The notes beneath the pieces are model-generated. The model ran no database searches, had not been told where the DNA came from, and was given only the letters and a program-made list of their open reading frames with translations. A program made the position numbers and the translations under genes. Positions 1 to 10,888 of a stretch of DNA of 64,000 nt are shown in pieces; position 1 is the first letter of the stretch; every line of letters starts with the position of its first letter. The stretch comes from an uncultured Colwellia sp. (GTDB lineage Bacteria > Pseudomonadota > Gammaproteobacteria > Enterobacterales > Alteromonadaceae): positions 26,714-90,713 of the forward strand of contig CAJWZC010000003.1 in assembly GCA_913049915.1 (NCBI GenBank), in the 5' to 3' direction.

Positions 1-369
1 TATTATTCCAACAGGCTCATTACTGCTGTTTATCACGGGAAGACATGATACACCAGTATCATGAAAAATTTTTATCGCCGCACTAAAAGGGCTGAATTGT
101 GTAATGGCAACTAACTTTTTAGAAACGACTTGATGAACTCGTTTGTTTAGCATCGCTAGATCTTTATCACTTGCTGTGGGTAATTCTAGATTAGAGTTAG
201 TAGCTTTTAAATAATCTCTTTCAGAGATAACAGCGACGAGTTTATTCTTTTGATCAATTACCATTAAATGATGAAATTTATGTTTAATAAATAACTCTCT
301 TACAACAGATAATCTTTCATCTAAATCTATACAAGTGACATCGGCACTCATTATGTCTTCAATCTTCAT
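1..369 (-). CDS. CBS-domain protein, N-terminal part (C-terminus runs off the window start)
   Basis: Manual minus-strand translation from ATG at 369: MKIEDIMSADVTCIDLDERLSVVRELFIKHKFHHLMVIDQKNKLVAVISERDYLKA..., a tandem CBS pattern; not in the supplied ORF list because it is truncated. Confidence 0.85.
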   Translation of the reverse strand, partial: MKIEDIMSADVTCIDLDERLSVVRELFIKHKFHHLMVIDQKNKLVAVISERDYLKATNSNLELPTASDKDLAMLNKRVHQVVSKKLVAITQFSPFSAAIKIFHDTGVSCLPVINSSNEPVGII

Positions 370-801
370 ATTTTATTATCTATTGTTTTTGAAATAATAA
401 GTAATACAACTCATCACTAAAAGAGGTTAATGACTATTGCTATCTCTAAGAAGACAGTAAGCCTTTCAATAAATCATGTCAATAATACGCTTGTCTTTGT
501 AATAATAGATCACATTATCGCTATACTTGATTCTGCCATTTCAGCTCTAAAAAGAGAGTCATGATAATGATGGTTGATTAAATATATGAAAAATATAATG
601 ATTTATCGTTATATCAAGTCGAAAGAACAATATATTGAGTTAGTACTGTATTTATTAAATCACTAATTATTGCGTTGGTATTAGATTTATAGCCAAGCCA
701 CTTGAAACTAAATTTTCATATAATTTAATTTTTTAATAAGCCCAAGGACCAGTTTAATAATGATCAAAATGACCTTGATTTAGCAAATTAAAGCATGACA
801 A

Positions 802-826
802 AGAACTCACCATAACGATGAGTTCT
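802..826. terminator. hairpin downstream of the MTHFR-like gene
   Basis: agaactca (802-809) / tgagttct (819-826) inverted repeat just past the minus-strand stop at 839. Confidence 0.5.
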
Positions 827-838
827 AAGGAAAAGCTA

Positions 839-1813
839 TTATTTACTTAAAGCAGATAACTCTTTTTGTGCTAAAAAGTTATCCATTTTTGAACGTAATA
901 ACTTATACAATAAAATTGAGCCATCAATTTCTTCTTTACGATTGGTTAAGCTTTCAATGTTTAAGCCTAAAGGTAAGTCATAGGGTAGTATTGCATCTAA
1001 AATTTGCTGTAAACTATTGACACAATTACGAATTGATTCATACAACGGGTTGTCTGCATTAAGAATACGCAAACTCGTTGCCTCAGGAACATTAACACCC
1101 AGCCACTCAATGAATTCTAGTGTTTTTTTACTACCGCATGGAGAGAATGTTAAGATCAAACGCTGTGGTTTTACCCCTTCTTTTTGGCATTCAATAGCAT
1201 AACGAGTCAGCAAATCTATAGTCGCTTGTGGATTGTATATCGCTTGAGAAATAAAGAAACTACAGCCTTGTCGGTGTTTTGCGATTAAGCGTTCATGTTC
1301 ATCTTTTTTACTGGCATGGCGCTCAGCAATCGTGACACCGCCAATAAAAAAATCATTTGGATTATCTACTAAGGTTTTATAGGCTCCAGCTAAAGGTAAA
1401 GAGATTTTATTATCTTTGGACGGACTCCCAACCAGTACCACATCTCTTACACCATATTTTTCCCATGCTTCGTTTGCCCACTCATTAAAGTCTGCGCTAT
1501 TAGATTGAGCAACACTTTTATAGGTAATAACAGGATGATTAGATTTTTTATTCAATAAAGAAGAATAAAGCCTCGTATCATGGGTTGATTTAAACGGGAA
1601 AGGTCTAGGTTTACTAATACGCGAATTTTCATCTTGAATGTCATAAACAATCAGGCCATCAAAGTCGATATCACTGACGCGTTCAAGCAGTTTTTCAGCA
1701 ATTTCGGCCACTTTATCAAGTGGAGTATCACTTTTTGGTGGTGTGGTGCCAATAAAGTAGACGCCTCGATTAATATCGTTGTATCTTGTTTGAAGCTCTG
1801 ATTGTCTAGTCAA
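839..1813 (-). CDS. methylenetetrahydrofolate reductase-related protein
   Basis: 324-aa ORF; MTHFR-like TIM-barrel features (GLIVYDIQDE, RDVVLVGSPSKD, GCSFFISQAIYNPQATIDLLTRY). Confidence 0.7.
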   Translation of the reverse strand: MTRQSELQTRYNDINRGVYFIGTTPPKSDTPLDKVAEIAEKLLERVSDIDFDGLIVYDIQDENSRISKPRPFPFKSTHDTRLYSSLLNKKSNHPVITYKSVAQSNSADFNEWANEAWEKYGVRDVVLVGSPSKDNKISLPLAGAYKTLVDNPNDFFIGGVTIAERHASKKDEHERLIAKHRQGCSFFISQAIYNPQATIDLLTRYAIECQKEGVKPQRLILTFSPCGSKKTLEFIEWLGVNVPEATSLRILNADNPLYESIRNCVNSLQQILDAILPYDLPLGLNIESLTNRKEEIDGSILLYKLLRSKMDNFLAQKELSALSK

Positions 1814-2190
1814 AATATTTCTTCTTACTTTAAATTGATGTAATTTCGGACGTTTAGATGGCTATATGTTCATTCAATTTATCTTTTTTGTCAACCATTG
1901 AGTGCTTTATATATAAGTTTTATTCACTATGTCGATTATTTATAAATTTTTTTACAGCCATAGCTATTTTTACTACGGTATTTAAAATTATTATTATTCC
2001 TCTTTATAGTCAGATATTCACTGTTATAATGCGTAGTTGCAAGTTTTTAGGATAATGCTGCTGGCTAGTTTTATTAGATATTTTTCATCATTCTTCAGCA
2101 TATATCTTTTTCATGCCCGCGCATGGTCAGTAATATTACATGGCTTACTAAATCACCCTCAGAGATAAAAGCTTACTCTAATTTATGAGT

Positions 2191-2409
2191 TTAGTAGCGT
2201 AATTTGCCATATTGTCCATAATTTTTATTTAAACCTTTATCAACTATTAGTCTAGTAAGCGGTATAAACGTCTTTTTATATTTAGTAAATAATTTTGTGA
2301 GCTCTGTTAATTGAATATCAACATTGATACTTTTATTTTGCAACTCAATATCTTTGAGTTGATTAACAAGTAATAGGTGAGTATTGGATAATTTTTCAAG
2401 ATACTTCAT
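2191..2409 (-). CDS. small hypothetical protein
   Basis: 72-aa ORF with no overlapping gene; no recognised domain. Confidence 0.3.
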   Translation of the reverse strand: MKYLEKLSNTHLLLVNQLKDIELQNKSINVDIQLTELTKLFTKYKKTFIPLTRLIVDKGLNKNYGQYGKLRY

Positions 2410-2810
2410 CTCTTTCTGAGTATAAAATACTTTTTATTACGGCGTAACTACAGTAAATAGATGTTCAGTTACTGAACATCTATTGCTATTTTTCTAATAT
2501 TATAATTTACCCATTGCAATAACTGGTAGTCGTTAGTAGTAACAGCGCAAAAATAACGGCTACTAATAGAATAAGTAATTTTCGTTTATTAATAAGGTTT
2601 GAGCTGGTATATAAACCTCCATAGTGTTAATTATTAAACCTTGAATACACTAAAAATAGTACAAATCAAAATAACCATAAATCGTAATAGTTACTATTTA
2701 TAATAAGTGTGGATATATAATATATATGCATATTTGAAGTCGTTCGTTCATTTAAATCAAACGCTGCCATAAATGGTAAGTTGGCAGCATGATTTTTATT
2801 ATTACTCTAT

Positions 2811-5060
2811 TTAAACAGTAAAAATCTTATTGACTGGTAAATCACGTATTCGCGTTTTACTGGCATGATAAATAGCATTAGTTATACTAGGAGCAACTGG
2901 TGGTACTCCAGGTTCGCCTATGCCGCCAGGAGGTGCATCAGACTCAACAAGATGAACATGCATTTCTGGTACTTGGTTCATACGAGTTACCGGAGAATTA
3001 TGAAAATTACTTTGTTGAACTTTGCCCTCTACCACTGATATTTCGCCCATTAAGGCAATGGATAGACCAAATATCATAGCGCCTTCCATTTGCGCTTTCA
3101 CCCTATCAGGGGTAACCACAATGCCGCAATCTACTGCGGTATGCATTTCAAGCACGGTAACTTTATTGTTAACTACTTCAACCTTAGTCGCTGCGGCAAC
3201 AAATGAGCCAAAACTACGTAAGAAACTTATGCCCCAACCTTGATTCTCAGGCAATTTTTGTTCAACGTTAGCTTTATCACTAATTAAATTGATTAGATCT
3301 TTCATACGTTTGGTATCAATAGGGTGAGCGGTTAAGTCTAAATCATAATTAGAGTACTTAAAGTTATTTTTATTAGGATCTACATGGCGATCATCTCCTA
3401 ACAAATTCAACCACATCTGCCGGGTAGGTAACTTTGCTTTGACTGCTAATTCATCAACAAAAGAACCCAGAGCAAAGCCGTTATTAATACAAGCAACTGA
3501 TCGCACCCAACCCGGTCTGACAAAAGAGTCGACCGCATGTTTTTCGATACTTAAGTTATTTAAGGCAAAAGGGATGTCACCAAAACCAAGTGCGAGTTGA
3601 TTATCCGTCGGGGTTTTAGCCTCAGCATCCCATAACCAGCCAATAGGCGGATAAGCATTACGGCTTATCCAGTAGTCTGCGCTACCATTATCGGTTAACT
3701 CGGCTTTACAGTAATTGGCTGAAATAGAGTGATAGTAGCCATGTTGAATATCATCTTCACGACTCCAAATTACTTTAACGGGACGCTTGCTTGTCTTTGC
3801 TAATTCAACCGCTTCAATAATAAAATCGGCTTTTGATTTACGACCAAATGCACCACCCATTAAGGTAATATTAAGTTCGATATTATCGTGTTCATCTTTT
3901 GCTAATCCTAACTCTTGAGCAACATTACGTTTCGCCCATTGTGGATTTTGTGTTCCTGCCCAAATAGTACATTTATTACCATTTACTATGGCAGTAGCTG
4001 CAGGGGTTTCCATTGGCGTATGATTTAAATAGGGAACTGTGTAGGTTGCTTCTAAAGTATTTTTATCATTGTATTGATGGTTGTAAATGTCACCTTTTGT
4101 AGCAACCGTTTCACCTTGTTGATTCACTTTTTTGGCAAGTTTTTTGCTAAATTCACTACTGTTATGAGATGCCTTATCACCATGTTGCCATTTGATTTTA
4201 AGTTTTTTACGTCCTTCTAACGCAGCCCAAGTATTATTGGCAAGCACGGCAACACCGGATAATGGATTGGTGGTAACAGGAATACTTCGCGGTTTTAAGG
4301 CGATAACATCAACAACACCTTTTATTTTCAACGCTTCACTAGCATCAAAAGATAAAACCTTACCACCGACTACTGGCGGTCTTACGATAGTAGCGATAAG
4401 CATATTGGGCAATTGAATATCTTGCGCGTATTGCGCTTTACCTGCGACAATATTATCCAAATCGACTAGTTTTATATCCTTACCAATTAGAGAGAAATCT
4501 GCGTTATTCTTTAGCTTAACTTTTTTGCTACCAGGTGGGGTAAGTTTAGCGGCGTGACTAGCAAGCTCACCAAAACTAATTTTTTCACCGGTAGTTGTGT
4601 GAACAACAAAATGTTTTTCTGCTTTTACACTGCTACGTTGTACTTGCCAAATATTAGCGGCTGCTTGCTCTAACATTTCACGCGCTACCGCACCAATTTG
4701 ACGAATACTGGTGAAATGATTACGTATAGAAGCTGAGCCTGCCGTGCCTTGTGATCCATATTTTGAATTAGCTTTCGCTTGAACCACACTTACCTTTTGC
4801 CAATCAGCTTCTAACTCCTCAGCAATTATTTGTGGCACACTGGTGCGGATGCCTTGACCCATTTCACTGCGATGACAAACTAAGGTCACCATAGAGTCGC
4901 TGGCAATACTTACAAAAAAGTTTAATTCATGACTTAGTGCAGCAGCCGATTTTGCTTGTGCAGTGCTAATAGGTAGATTTATGCCCAATACAAAGGCACC
5001 ACTTGAAATACCAGCAACTTTTAAGAAACCGCGGCGACTTACATTTTCAATAGAGTTCAT
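2811..5060 (-). CDS. iorB: isoquinoline 1-oxidoreductase beta subunit-like molybdopterin enzyme, Tat-exported
   Basis: 749 aa; Tat motif SRRGFLKVAG; molybdopterin-binding motifs (GGAFGRKSKADF, GGIGEPGVPPVAPSITNAI). Confidence 0.88.
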   Translation of the reverse strand: MNSIENVSRRGFLKVAGISSGAFVLGINLPISTAQAKSAAALSHELNFFVSIASDSMVTLVCHRSEMGQGIRTSVPQIIAEELEADWQKVSVVQAKANSKYGSQGTAGSASIRNHFTSIRQIGAVAREMLEQAAANIWQVQRSSVKAEKHFVVHTTTGEKISFGELASHAAKLTPPGSKKVKLKNNADFSLIGKDIKLVDLDNIVAGKAQYAQDIQLPNMLIATIVRPPVVGGKVLSFDASEALKIKGVVDVIALKPRSIPVTTNPLSGVAVLANNTWAALEGRKKLKIKWQHGDKASHNSSEFSKKLAKKVNQQGETVATKGDIYNHQYNDKNTLEATYTVPYLNHTPMETPAATAIVNGNKCTIWAGTQNPQWAKRNVAQELGLAKDEHDNIELNITLMGGAFGRKSKADFIIEAVELAKTSKRPVKVIWSREDDIQHGYYHSISANYCKAELTDNGSADYWISRNAYPPIGWLWDAEAKTPTDNQLALGFGDIPFALNNLSIEKHAVDSFVRPGWVRSVACINNGFALGSFVDELAVKAKLPTRQMWLNLLGDDRHVDPNKNNFKYSNYDLDLTAHPIDTKRMKDLINLISDKANVEQKLPENQGWGISFLRSFGSFVAAATKVEVVNNKVTVLEMHTAVDCGIVVTPDRVKAQMEGAMIFGLSIALMGEISVVEGKVQQSNFHNSPVTRMNQVPEMHVHLVESDAPPGGIGEPGVPPVAPSITNAIYHASKTRIRDLPVNKIFTV

Positions 5061-5062
5061 AG

Positions 5063-5623
5063 TTACGCTCCTTGTTTCTTATTAGCCAATTGACGGGCAT
5101 CAAAAATTTCTACACCGTTATTCATTCCGGCTAAATCTGTTGTTACAGAATTAGCTACTGTCGAATGGGTTGCTGCGGACTTTATCGCCGCTTTAATGCG
5201 TTGATAAGTGCCACAACGACAGATGTTACCTTGCATATGTTCAATGATTTGTTCGTCGTTTGGCAGAGGAATTGCCTTCAATAATGCCGCAGCACTCATC
5301 ATTTGCCCACTTTGACAATAACCGCACTGAGGCACCTTAAATTCACGCCAAGCAACCTGCACAGCACTTTCACCTAAGTTACCGTTATTATCAGCTAAGC
5401 CTTCAATGGTAGTAATGGCTTGTTCAGCAATAGCTGATACCGGCGTTATGCAAGAACGCATAGCCACGCCATTTACATGCACGGTACAGGCACCACATTG
5501 TCCCGCGCCGCAACCAAATTTTGTCCCCGTGAGTTTTAATTCATCACGAAGGGCGTAAAGTAGTGGCATTTGTGGATCAACATCAAGCGCGACAGGCTTA
5601 TTATTCAAGGTCATTTTGATCAT
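5063..5623 (-). CDS. iorA: (2Fe-2S)-binding alpha subunit of isoquinoline oxidoreductase/xanthine dehydrogenase family
   Basis: 186 aa; GTKFGCGAGQCGACTVHVNG and CGYCQSGQMM...GNICRCGTYQRI. Confidence 0.9.
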   Translation of the reverse strand: MIKMTLNNKPVALDVDPQMPLLYALRDELKLTGTKFGCGAGQCGACTVHVNGVAMRSCITPVSAIAEQAITTIEGLADNNGNLGESAVQVAWREFKVPQCGYCQSGQMMSAAALLKAIPLPNDEQIIEHMQGNICRCGTYQRIKAAIKSAATHSTVANSVTTDLAGMNNGVEIFDARQLANKKQGA

Positions 5624-5666
5624 ACTGGCTCCAGGTTTTGTCAGTGTGAAAGTATCTCTAGTTTAA

Positions 5667-6308
5667 CTACTCATTTACTAGGGAACGTTCTAAATTTTGT
5701 CTAACTTGCTCTAAATCAGACAAGGTATCAATATCGATTTTTGCATTTTCATAGCTTATCGCATCTGCTTTTTTTGCATGTTGTAGTAACAATTTACCCG
5801 CGCCTTTATCACCTTGTAGTTTTACCAAAAAAGGAAAGTATTTTTCAGGGAAAATAGCAGGTACCATTAATTGCTCATCACATAGTGTAGCAATAATTTT
5901 ATTCGGTTGGCTTTTGCTGGCGTCGAGTAATTCTTGATAATGCGCAGTCGTGATCAACGCTTGGTCAGCCAAAGTAATTAATACATGACTACTCTGAGCT
6001 TTAATAGACTGGACAGATTCTGCCAGAGTGTGTCCCATGCCCTCAGACCAATGCTGACTTGCAATAATCGATACATCTTGAGGTAAAACCGCTTGGATAG
6101 TATTTTTATTTGCACCTAGGGTGACATATAAATTGTTAACTAATGGATTACTAAGTAGTGGTTGTAATTTTTCAAGACTATAGCAGATCAATGGCTTGCC
6201 ATTGATCTGAGCTAGCTGTTTAATGGTGTCACAACCGACTTGATTTGGAGATGATGCTTGAAAGCGTTGGCCTTTTCCTGCCCCTAATAGAATAATATTA
6301 ATCCGCAT
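5667..6308 (-). CDS. MobA-like NTP transferase (molybdenum cofactor cytidylyl/guanylyltransferase family)
   Basis: N-terminal IILLGAGKGQRFQ...KQLAQINGKPLI; located in the molybdoenzyme cluster. Confidence 0.8.
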   Translation of the reverse strand: MRINIILLGAGKGQRFQASSPNQVGCDTIKQLAQINGKPLICYSLEKLQPLLSNPLVNNLYVTLGANKNTIQAVLPQDVSIIASQHWSEGMGHTLAESVQSIKAQSSHVLITLADQALITTAHYQELLDASKSQPNKIIATLCDEQLMVPAIFPEKYFPFLVKLQGDKGAGKLLLQHAKKADAISYENAKIDIDTLSDLEQVRQNLERSLVNE

Positions 6309-7305
6309 GATTAACTACTTGTTTGATATTGCTAGTGAAATAGCCTAATGATTTCCCAGAGGCTTGTTCTATTGCGGCATGTGCTTGCGATAAAACGGCT
6401 AAGGCAATAGATTCAGGTAGTTCACCACCCAGATCGAAACCGATAGGATTAGCTAATTTACAGGGTAAGTCTGTTGAGAGTAATTGCGCTTTTTCTAACA
6501 CTTTTTCTGTTCGGTGTTGAGGCCCCAATAAGCCTAAGTAACTCGCTGCAGCTAAAGTCGTTTGCCTGTTAACTAATTGTAGGGCGCGAGCATCAAGTGA
6601 AACATTGTGGTGCATTATCACTATGGCGTCTGCTTTGGGTAACAGCAAGTTTTGCTCTAGCTCATCGTAATCTTGATTGATAACTAAATCCGCTTCTTTG
6701 AAGTAGGCAGATCGAGCATAGGCGGTTCTGCTATCTACTAAGCAAATAAACCACCCTAACGTATGCGCTATTGCAACAAGAGGTTGTGCATCGATACCGC
6801 CACCAAATACCACTAAAGCAGGGGCGGGTTTTATAGCAACTAAAGGTTCAAGTGAGCTATCGTATTTTGAGAACACCTGATTTTTGGCGTGTCTATTAAA
6901 GGTATCAATATGATAAAAGCAGGCACTACGGTTATCAAGTTGGCTTTTTAAGGTGAGTAAATCGAGGTAATTATTAGCGTGATTGATAGGCTGTAGCAAT
7001 ACGTTGACTAAACCGCCACAACCTATGCCGAGTTGCCAGGCTATGTCATTGTCATCCTGCATGTCATAACAAACAGTAAGATTAGTTTTCCCCTGCCAAC
7101 ATTTTTGAGCTTGGCGTTTTAAATCAGCTTCAAGGCAACCACCACTTAATAGTCCATAGCTTTTACCTACGCTATTAATCAGCATCATGGCACCGGCTTT
7201 ACGATAAGAAGACCGTTGCGTTTCAATGATGCTAGCAAGTACCCATTGGCACGAGTCTTTCTCTGGAAACCAGTTAGCTAATAACGCGGCAAGACGATTA
7301 CTCAT
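6298..7305 (-). CDS. XdhC/CoxI family protein
   Basis: 335 aa; SSYRKAGAMMLINSVGKSYGLLSGGCLEADL, VVFGGGIDAQPLVAIAHTLGW, PIGFDLGGELPESIALAVLSQ; overlaps the NTP transferase by 11 nt. Confidence 0.88.
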   Translation of the reverse strand: MSNRLAALLANWFPEKDSCQWVLASIIETQRSSYRKAGAMMLINSVGKSYGLLSGGCLEADLKRQAQKCWQGKTNLTVCYDMQDDNDIAWQLGIGCGGLVNVLLQPINHANNYLDLLTLKSQLDNRSACFYHIDTFNRHAKNQVFSKYDSSLEPLVAIKPAPALVVFGGGIDAQPLVAIAHTLGWFICLVDSRTAYARSAYFKEADLVINQDYDELEQNLLLPKADAIVIMHHNVSLDARALQLVNRQTTLAAASYLGLLGPQHRTEKVLEKAQLLSTDLPCKLANPIGFDLGGELPESIALAVLSQAHAAIEQASGKSLGYFTSNIKQVVNHAD

Positions 7306-7331
7306 TTATCATTTATTCCCTTAAAAATATG

Positions 7332-7609
7332 AGGGTCTGTTGACCTTTTGAGATTGTTTTTGCAGCTGTTTGTTGGGCATTTATACAAGGCAGAGCCTTT
7401 GTCATGTGGTTGTTCCACATGAAAAGGCGATAACGCCGTAAAAATGTCCAACAAATGCTGTCCGAAGGATTCGGCTAAAAGCGCTTTATTCTTTGTTGAG
7501 TAGTATTTGCTTAGAGTGACTAGGCTACACACTACTCATCGCGATTAAAACGTTTTGCTCCCTTTAATAAAGACGAACAAAATTTAACCGCGAAAGGTCA
7601 ACAGACCCT
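7332..7609. mobile_element. MITE-like element with 17-bp perfect terminal inverted repeats
   Basis: agggtctgttgaccttt (7332-7348) and its exact reverse complement aaaggtcaacagaccct (7593-7609); internal inverted repeat ttgttgggcattt/aaaaatgtccaacaa; no transposase. Confidence 0.75.
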
Positions 7610-7684
7610 AAGATAACATAGATGAGAAATAGACCAAATTAAACCACAGTGCTTAATTAAAATGTAAGCAATTAATTACTCTAT

Positions 7685-10600
7685 TTATTCAATTATCCCA
7701 TTTTGATTATTGATAGCTATTTTAGGCTGCCACTCTAACCAGTCTTTATTGACATTGGGATCCAAAACAAAGCTTGCTGGCAGATAATGAGGCTTGTCAT
7801 TAAGCGCTTTATCATTATTTTCATCAACTGGAGGTGTGGCAAAAGCAATACCACCAGCAATCAGAGTTTCTATCGACTCAGAATCAATATTAACACCAGA
7901 GAAAATACCTGCTTCAATTTTGATACCACTGGTATTCCAAAATTTACTTTTTCCGTTAACAAGGGGGGCGTAACGTTTTGCTATATTGATAAAAATATTC
8001 ACCTGATCCGCTGTCGGAGATAAATCGAGGCCAATCACTTTACCGACCTTAATTTGACGATATAAAACTGGATTACCAACGCGCACAGAGCCAAGACGGT
8101 TAGTGGTTAATTTAATATTTAAGCCATAACTTAGTTGCTCCACTGTGGGGGCTAACTCAAGGGCTTGAAATTCACTTTTCTGAGCTGCTTTTATATTGTT
8201 TGAGGGTAATAAGCCAATGAATGCCCCGGTAAATAAATCGATGATATTTTTAGATCCTACTAAGCCTATTTGAGGCTCTACTTTCCAAAATTTTGTCCCT
8301 TGACGAGCGTATGGGCTACCTAAATCATTTAATAATACTAAAGCGGTGACGCCCACGGTATCTTCATTATAAAGTAAACGTTGAACTGTACCAAGAGTTT
8401 GCTCTTGATAAACCACTTTGGTATTTACCTTTAATCCGGTCAAATCATTAAAGTGGATGCTAATCGTCTGCCCCGCATTTTTAGCGTGTTCTTCATGCTT
8501 AAACAGGGTGAAATTAGACAGCTCATCGACTGATGTACTTGTTATTATTGGGTTTGTTGTTGATGTAGATAGCGACAACTCTGGATTATAAAAACTAAGA
8601 CCACCGCGTAAAATGGCATCAAGAGATTCAGTTTTTACCACAAAGTCACCTAAACCACCTGATATACTAAGGCCACCAGCATTATAAAAACGGCTGGTAC
8701 TTTTTAATAAGTTTCGGTGCTCTTCGTCTATGGTAATACTGATTTTAATATTATCATCATTTTTATTTAGGCTAACATTGTCGATTTGACCAATAGTTAT
8801 GCCACGGTAACTAATAGCACTACCTGGCGTTGCAGCACTGGCATGCTCAGTGGTTAATGTCAGTTGTAAACCAGTAGCGCTGGCATGTTTAACAGGTGCT
8901 TTGGTATATAGGGGGAAATGCGTTTTGGCTTCACCTTCACCAAGGTTAAAGGTGATATAGCTACCACCGAATAAGGCATCAGTATCGCTAGCGCCAGAGA
9001 GACTTAAACTGGGTTTAACTAAATAAAATTGTGTCTTAGATTTTAATATATGTTTATATTTAGGTAATAAACCTAATTGAAGTTGTTGGGAATCACCTTG
9101 GATATTCACTTGATGAATCGCACCAATTTCTATACCACGATATAACACGCGGGTATCATTATTTACTGTTTCACTTGCAGCAATATTTAGGGTGAAAATA
9201 ACCTTTTGCTTGGCTAATTTGTTATTAGCATAGAGTAAGAAACTATCACCATTTTGAACCAATTTCTTTTGTGAATCTTGCGTGCTATCTTGACTAATAA
9301 AGGCAATACCACCAGTTAAGATACTCTGTAATGACTGCGCTTGAATATCGACACCCAGTAAACTTGCGGAGATTTTTATACCAGAATTATTGTAAAAACG
9401 GCTACTGTTATTTACATAATGGCTAAATTTTGGCTGTACATGAATATGAATTAAATGGCGATCTGGTGCTGTTGTTTCAATGGCTTGTATATTGCCAACC
9501 ACTAGTTGTTTGTAATAAACATTACTACCCACCTGTAATGAACTAAGGTCACTACTGGTTAACATTAAGTGCAAGCCAGGCTCAGTATATTTATATGGGG
9601 GTTTGCTACTAAACACGTTAAATTTGTTACTGGCGTTACCAGCTAACGAAGGTCTAATGCTGATGTAACTTCCAGTTAATAATGTTTTAGCATTAGATAA
9701 ACCCGTCAGGTTAATTTGTGGTGAAACAATATAAAACTGAGATTGATCGGTTAGGTAAGGTACTACACGTGGATTAACTTTAGCGGTAGCGGTAATTTTT
9801 CGACTAACGGGATCTATTTTACTGAATGACTCAATAACACCTATGGTTAGGCCCTGGTATAAAATGGCTGCATTGTGATCTATACCAGAGTTCCACTCTA
9901 ATGTTAGCTCTACTTCATGACCCATTTCAGCTGATTGAAAATCAGCATGTAAAGGGAAGGTTTGACCGTTTTTAGCGGGTGATAATTCGGTTTGATACGT
10001 TAAGGTATCTACGGATATACCGCCTGCTATAATAGCAGCCAATGAATCAGTATTAACTTTTACTCCACCGGAGAGCGAGGCCGTTACTTGTACACCACTG
10101 GTATTATAAAATAATGAGTTTTCTTTGACTAAGTGGGCAAACTCAGGACGAATGTAAATGTTAATGGCAATTTTTCTACTGCTTTCTATGTAATGATAAC
10201 CAGTAACATAACCTATAGGGATTTGCTTAAAACTAATGGGGGAATTTTCACTGATAGAGCCTAATACATCAGTATGTAAGGTAAGGTGCAAGCCAGGAGT
10301 CGACATGTCTAATGTAGGTGCTTCAGTTAACGCAAAAAAATGGTTTTGACTGTCGGCCTCTTTATTGGTATCCGGCATAATTGTGATATAACTACCTGAA
10401 ATCAGCGTGTCTAGGCCTGATATTCCTTGCAAAGAAATATCGGCACTAACTAACCAAAAACTGGTGTTTTTAGTAAGATAGTCGGTAAAGTCTTTAGATA
10501 TTTCTACTTCGGCAATAACGCGCTGTAAGTCTGCCGACGGTACCACTTTTTTCACCAAGCCGGTGACTAAACCTTTATAGCGTACCTCTGTTTTATTGGG

Positions 10601-10804
10601 CACGATGCCAGAGCCATTATCAAACTCTATGGTGATAAAGGTACCTTGTTCAGAAATCACTTTTACAGTTAACCATAAGCCAAAAATTAAGGCGATAAAA
10701 GGAACAAACCAGATAATAGAGATACCCTGACGCGGCACTACTTCAGCACTCTTGTTGATTTTCTTATTTTGCTCAGAGGCAGCATTATTTTTTTTATTAG
10801 TCAT
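7685..10804 (-). CDS. letB: LetB/YebT-like multi-MCE-domain protein (eight MCE repeats by eye)
   Basis: 1039 aa; N-terminal TM (WFVPFIALIFGLWLTV), then eight MCE-type repeats (e.g. VRYKGLVTGLV, ISFKQIPIGYV, ILYQGLTIGVI, VYYKQLVVGNI, VLYRGIEIGAI, ISYRGITIGQI, VVYQEQTLGTV, VLYRQIKVGKV). Confidence 0.88.
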   Translation of the reverse strand: MTNKKNNAASEQNKKINKSAEVVPRQGISIIWFVPFIALIFGLWLTVKVISEQGTFITIEFDNGSGIVPNKTEVRYKGLVTGLVKKVVPSADLQRVIAEVEISKDFTDYLTKNTSFWLVSADISLQGISGLDTLISGSYITIMPDTNKEADSQNHFFALTEAPTLDMSTPGLHLTLHTDVLGSISENSPISFKQIPIGYVTGYHYIESSRKIAINIYIRPEFAHLVKENSLFYNTSGVQVTASLSGGVKVNTDSLAAIIAGGISVDTLTYQTELSPAKNGQTFPLHADFQSAEMGHEVELTLEWNSGIDHNAAILYQGLTIGVIESFSKIDPVSRKITATAKVNPRVVPYLTDQSQFYIVSPQINLTGLSNAKTLLTGSYISIRPSLAGNASNKFNVFSSKPPYKYTEPGLHLMLTSSDLSSLQVGSNVYYKQLVVGNIQAIETTAPDRHLIHIHVQPKFSHYVNNSSRFYNNSGIKISASLLGVDIQAQSLQSILTGGIAFISQDSTQDSQKKLVQNGDSFLLYANNKLAKQKVIFTLNIAASETVNNDTRVLYRGIEIGAIHQVNIQGDSQQLQLGLLPKYKHILKSKTQFYLVKPSLSLSGASDTDALFGGSYITFNLGEGEAKTHFPLYTKAPVKHASATGLQLTLTTEHASAATPGSAISYRGITIGQIDNVSLNKNDDNIKISITIDEEHRNLLKSTSRFYNAGGLSISGGLGDFVVKTESLDAILRGGLSFYNPELSLSTSTTNPIITSTSVDELSNFTLFKHEEHAKNAGQTISIHFNDLTGLKVNTKVVYQEQTLGTVQRLLYNEDTVGVTALVLLNDLGSPYARQGTKFWKVEPQIGLVGSKNIIDLFTGAFIGLLPSNNIKAAQKSEFQALELAPTVEQLSYGLNIKLTTNRLGSVRVGNPVLYRQIKVGKVIGLDLSPTADQVNIFINIAKRYAPLVNGKSKFWNTSGIKIEAGIFSGVNIDSESIETLIAGGIAFATPPVDENNDKALNDKPHYLPASFVLDPNVNKDWLEWQPKIAINNQNGIIE

Positions 10805-10888
10805 TTATCTTCCTTTCTTCGGGTAAAGTGCCTGTTAGATCGTGTGGTAAATCATTGGACAACCATCATGGTGCTTGTGTGACTTTTT

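Noticed and set aside
7302-7532. 76-aa minus-strand ORF upstream of the xdhC-like gene
   Set aside because: Lies mostly inside the MITE-like element and overlaps the XdhC start by 4 nt; no protein family features.
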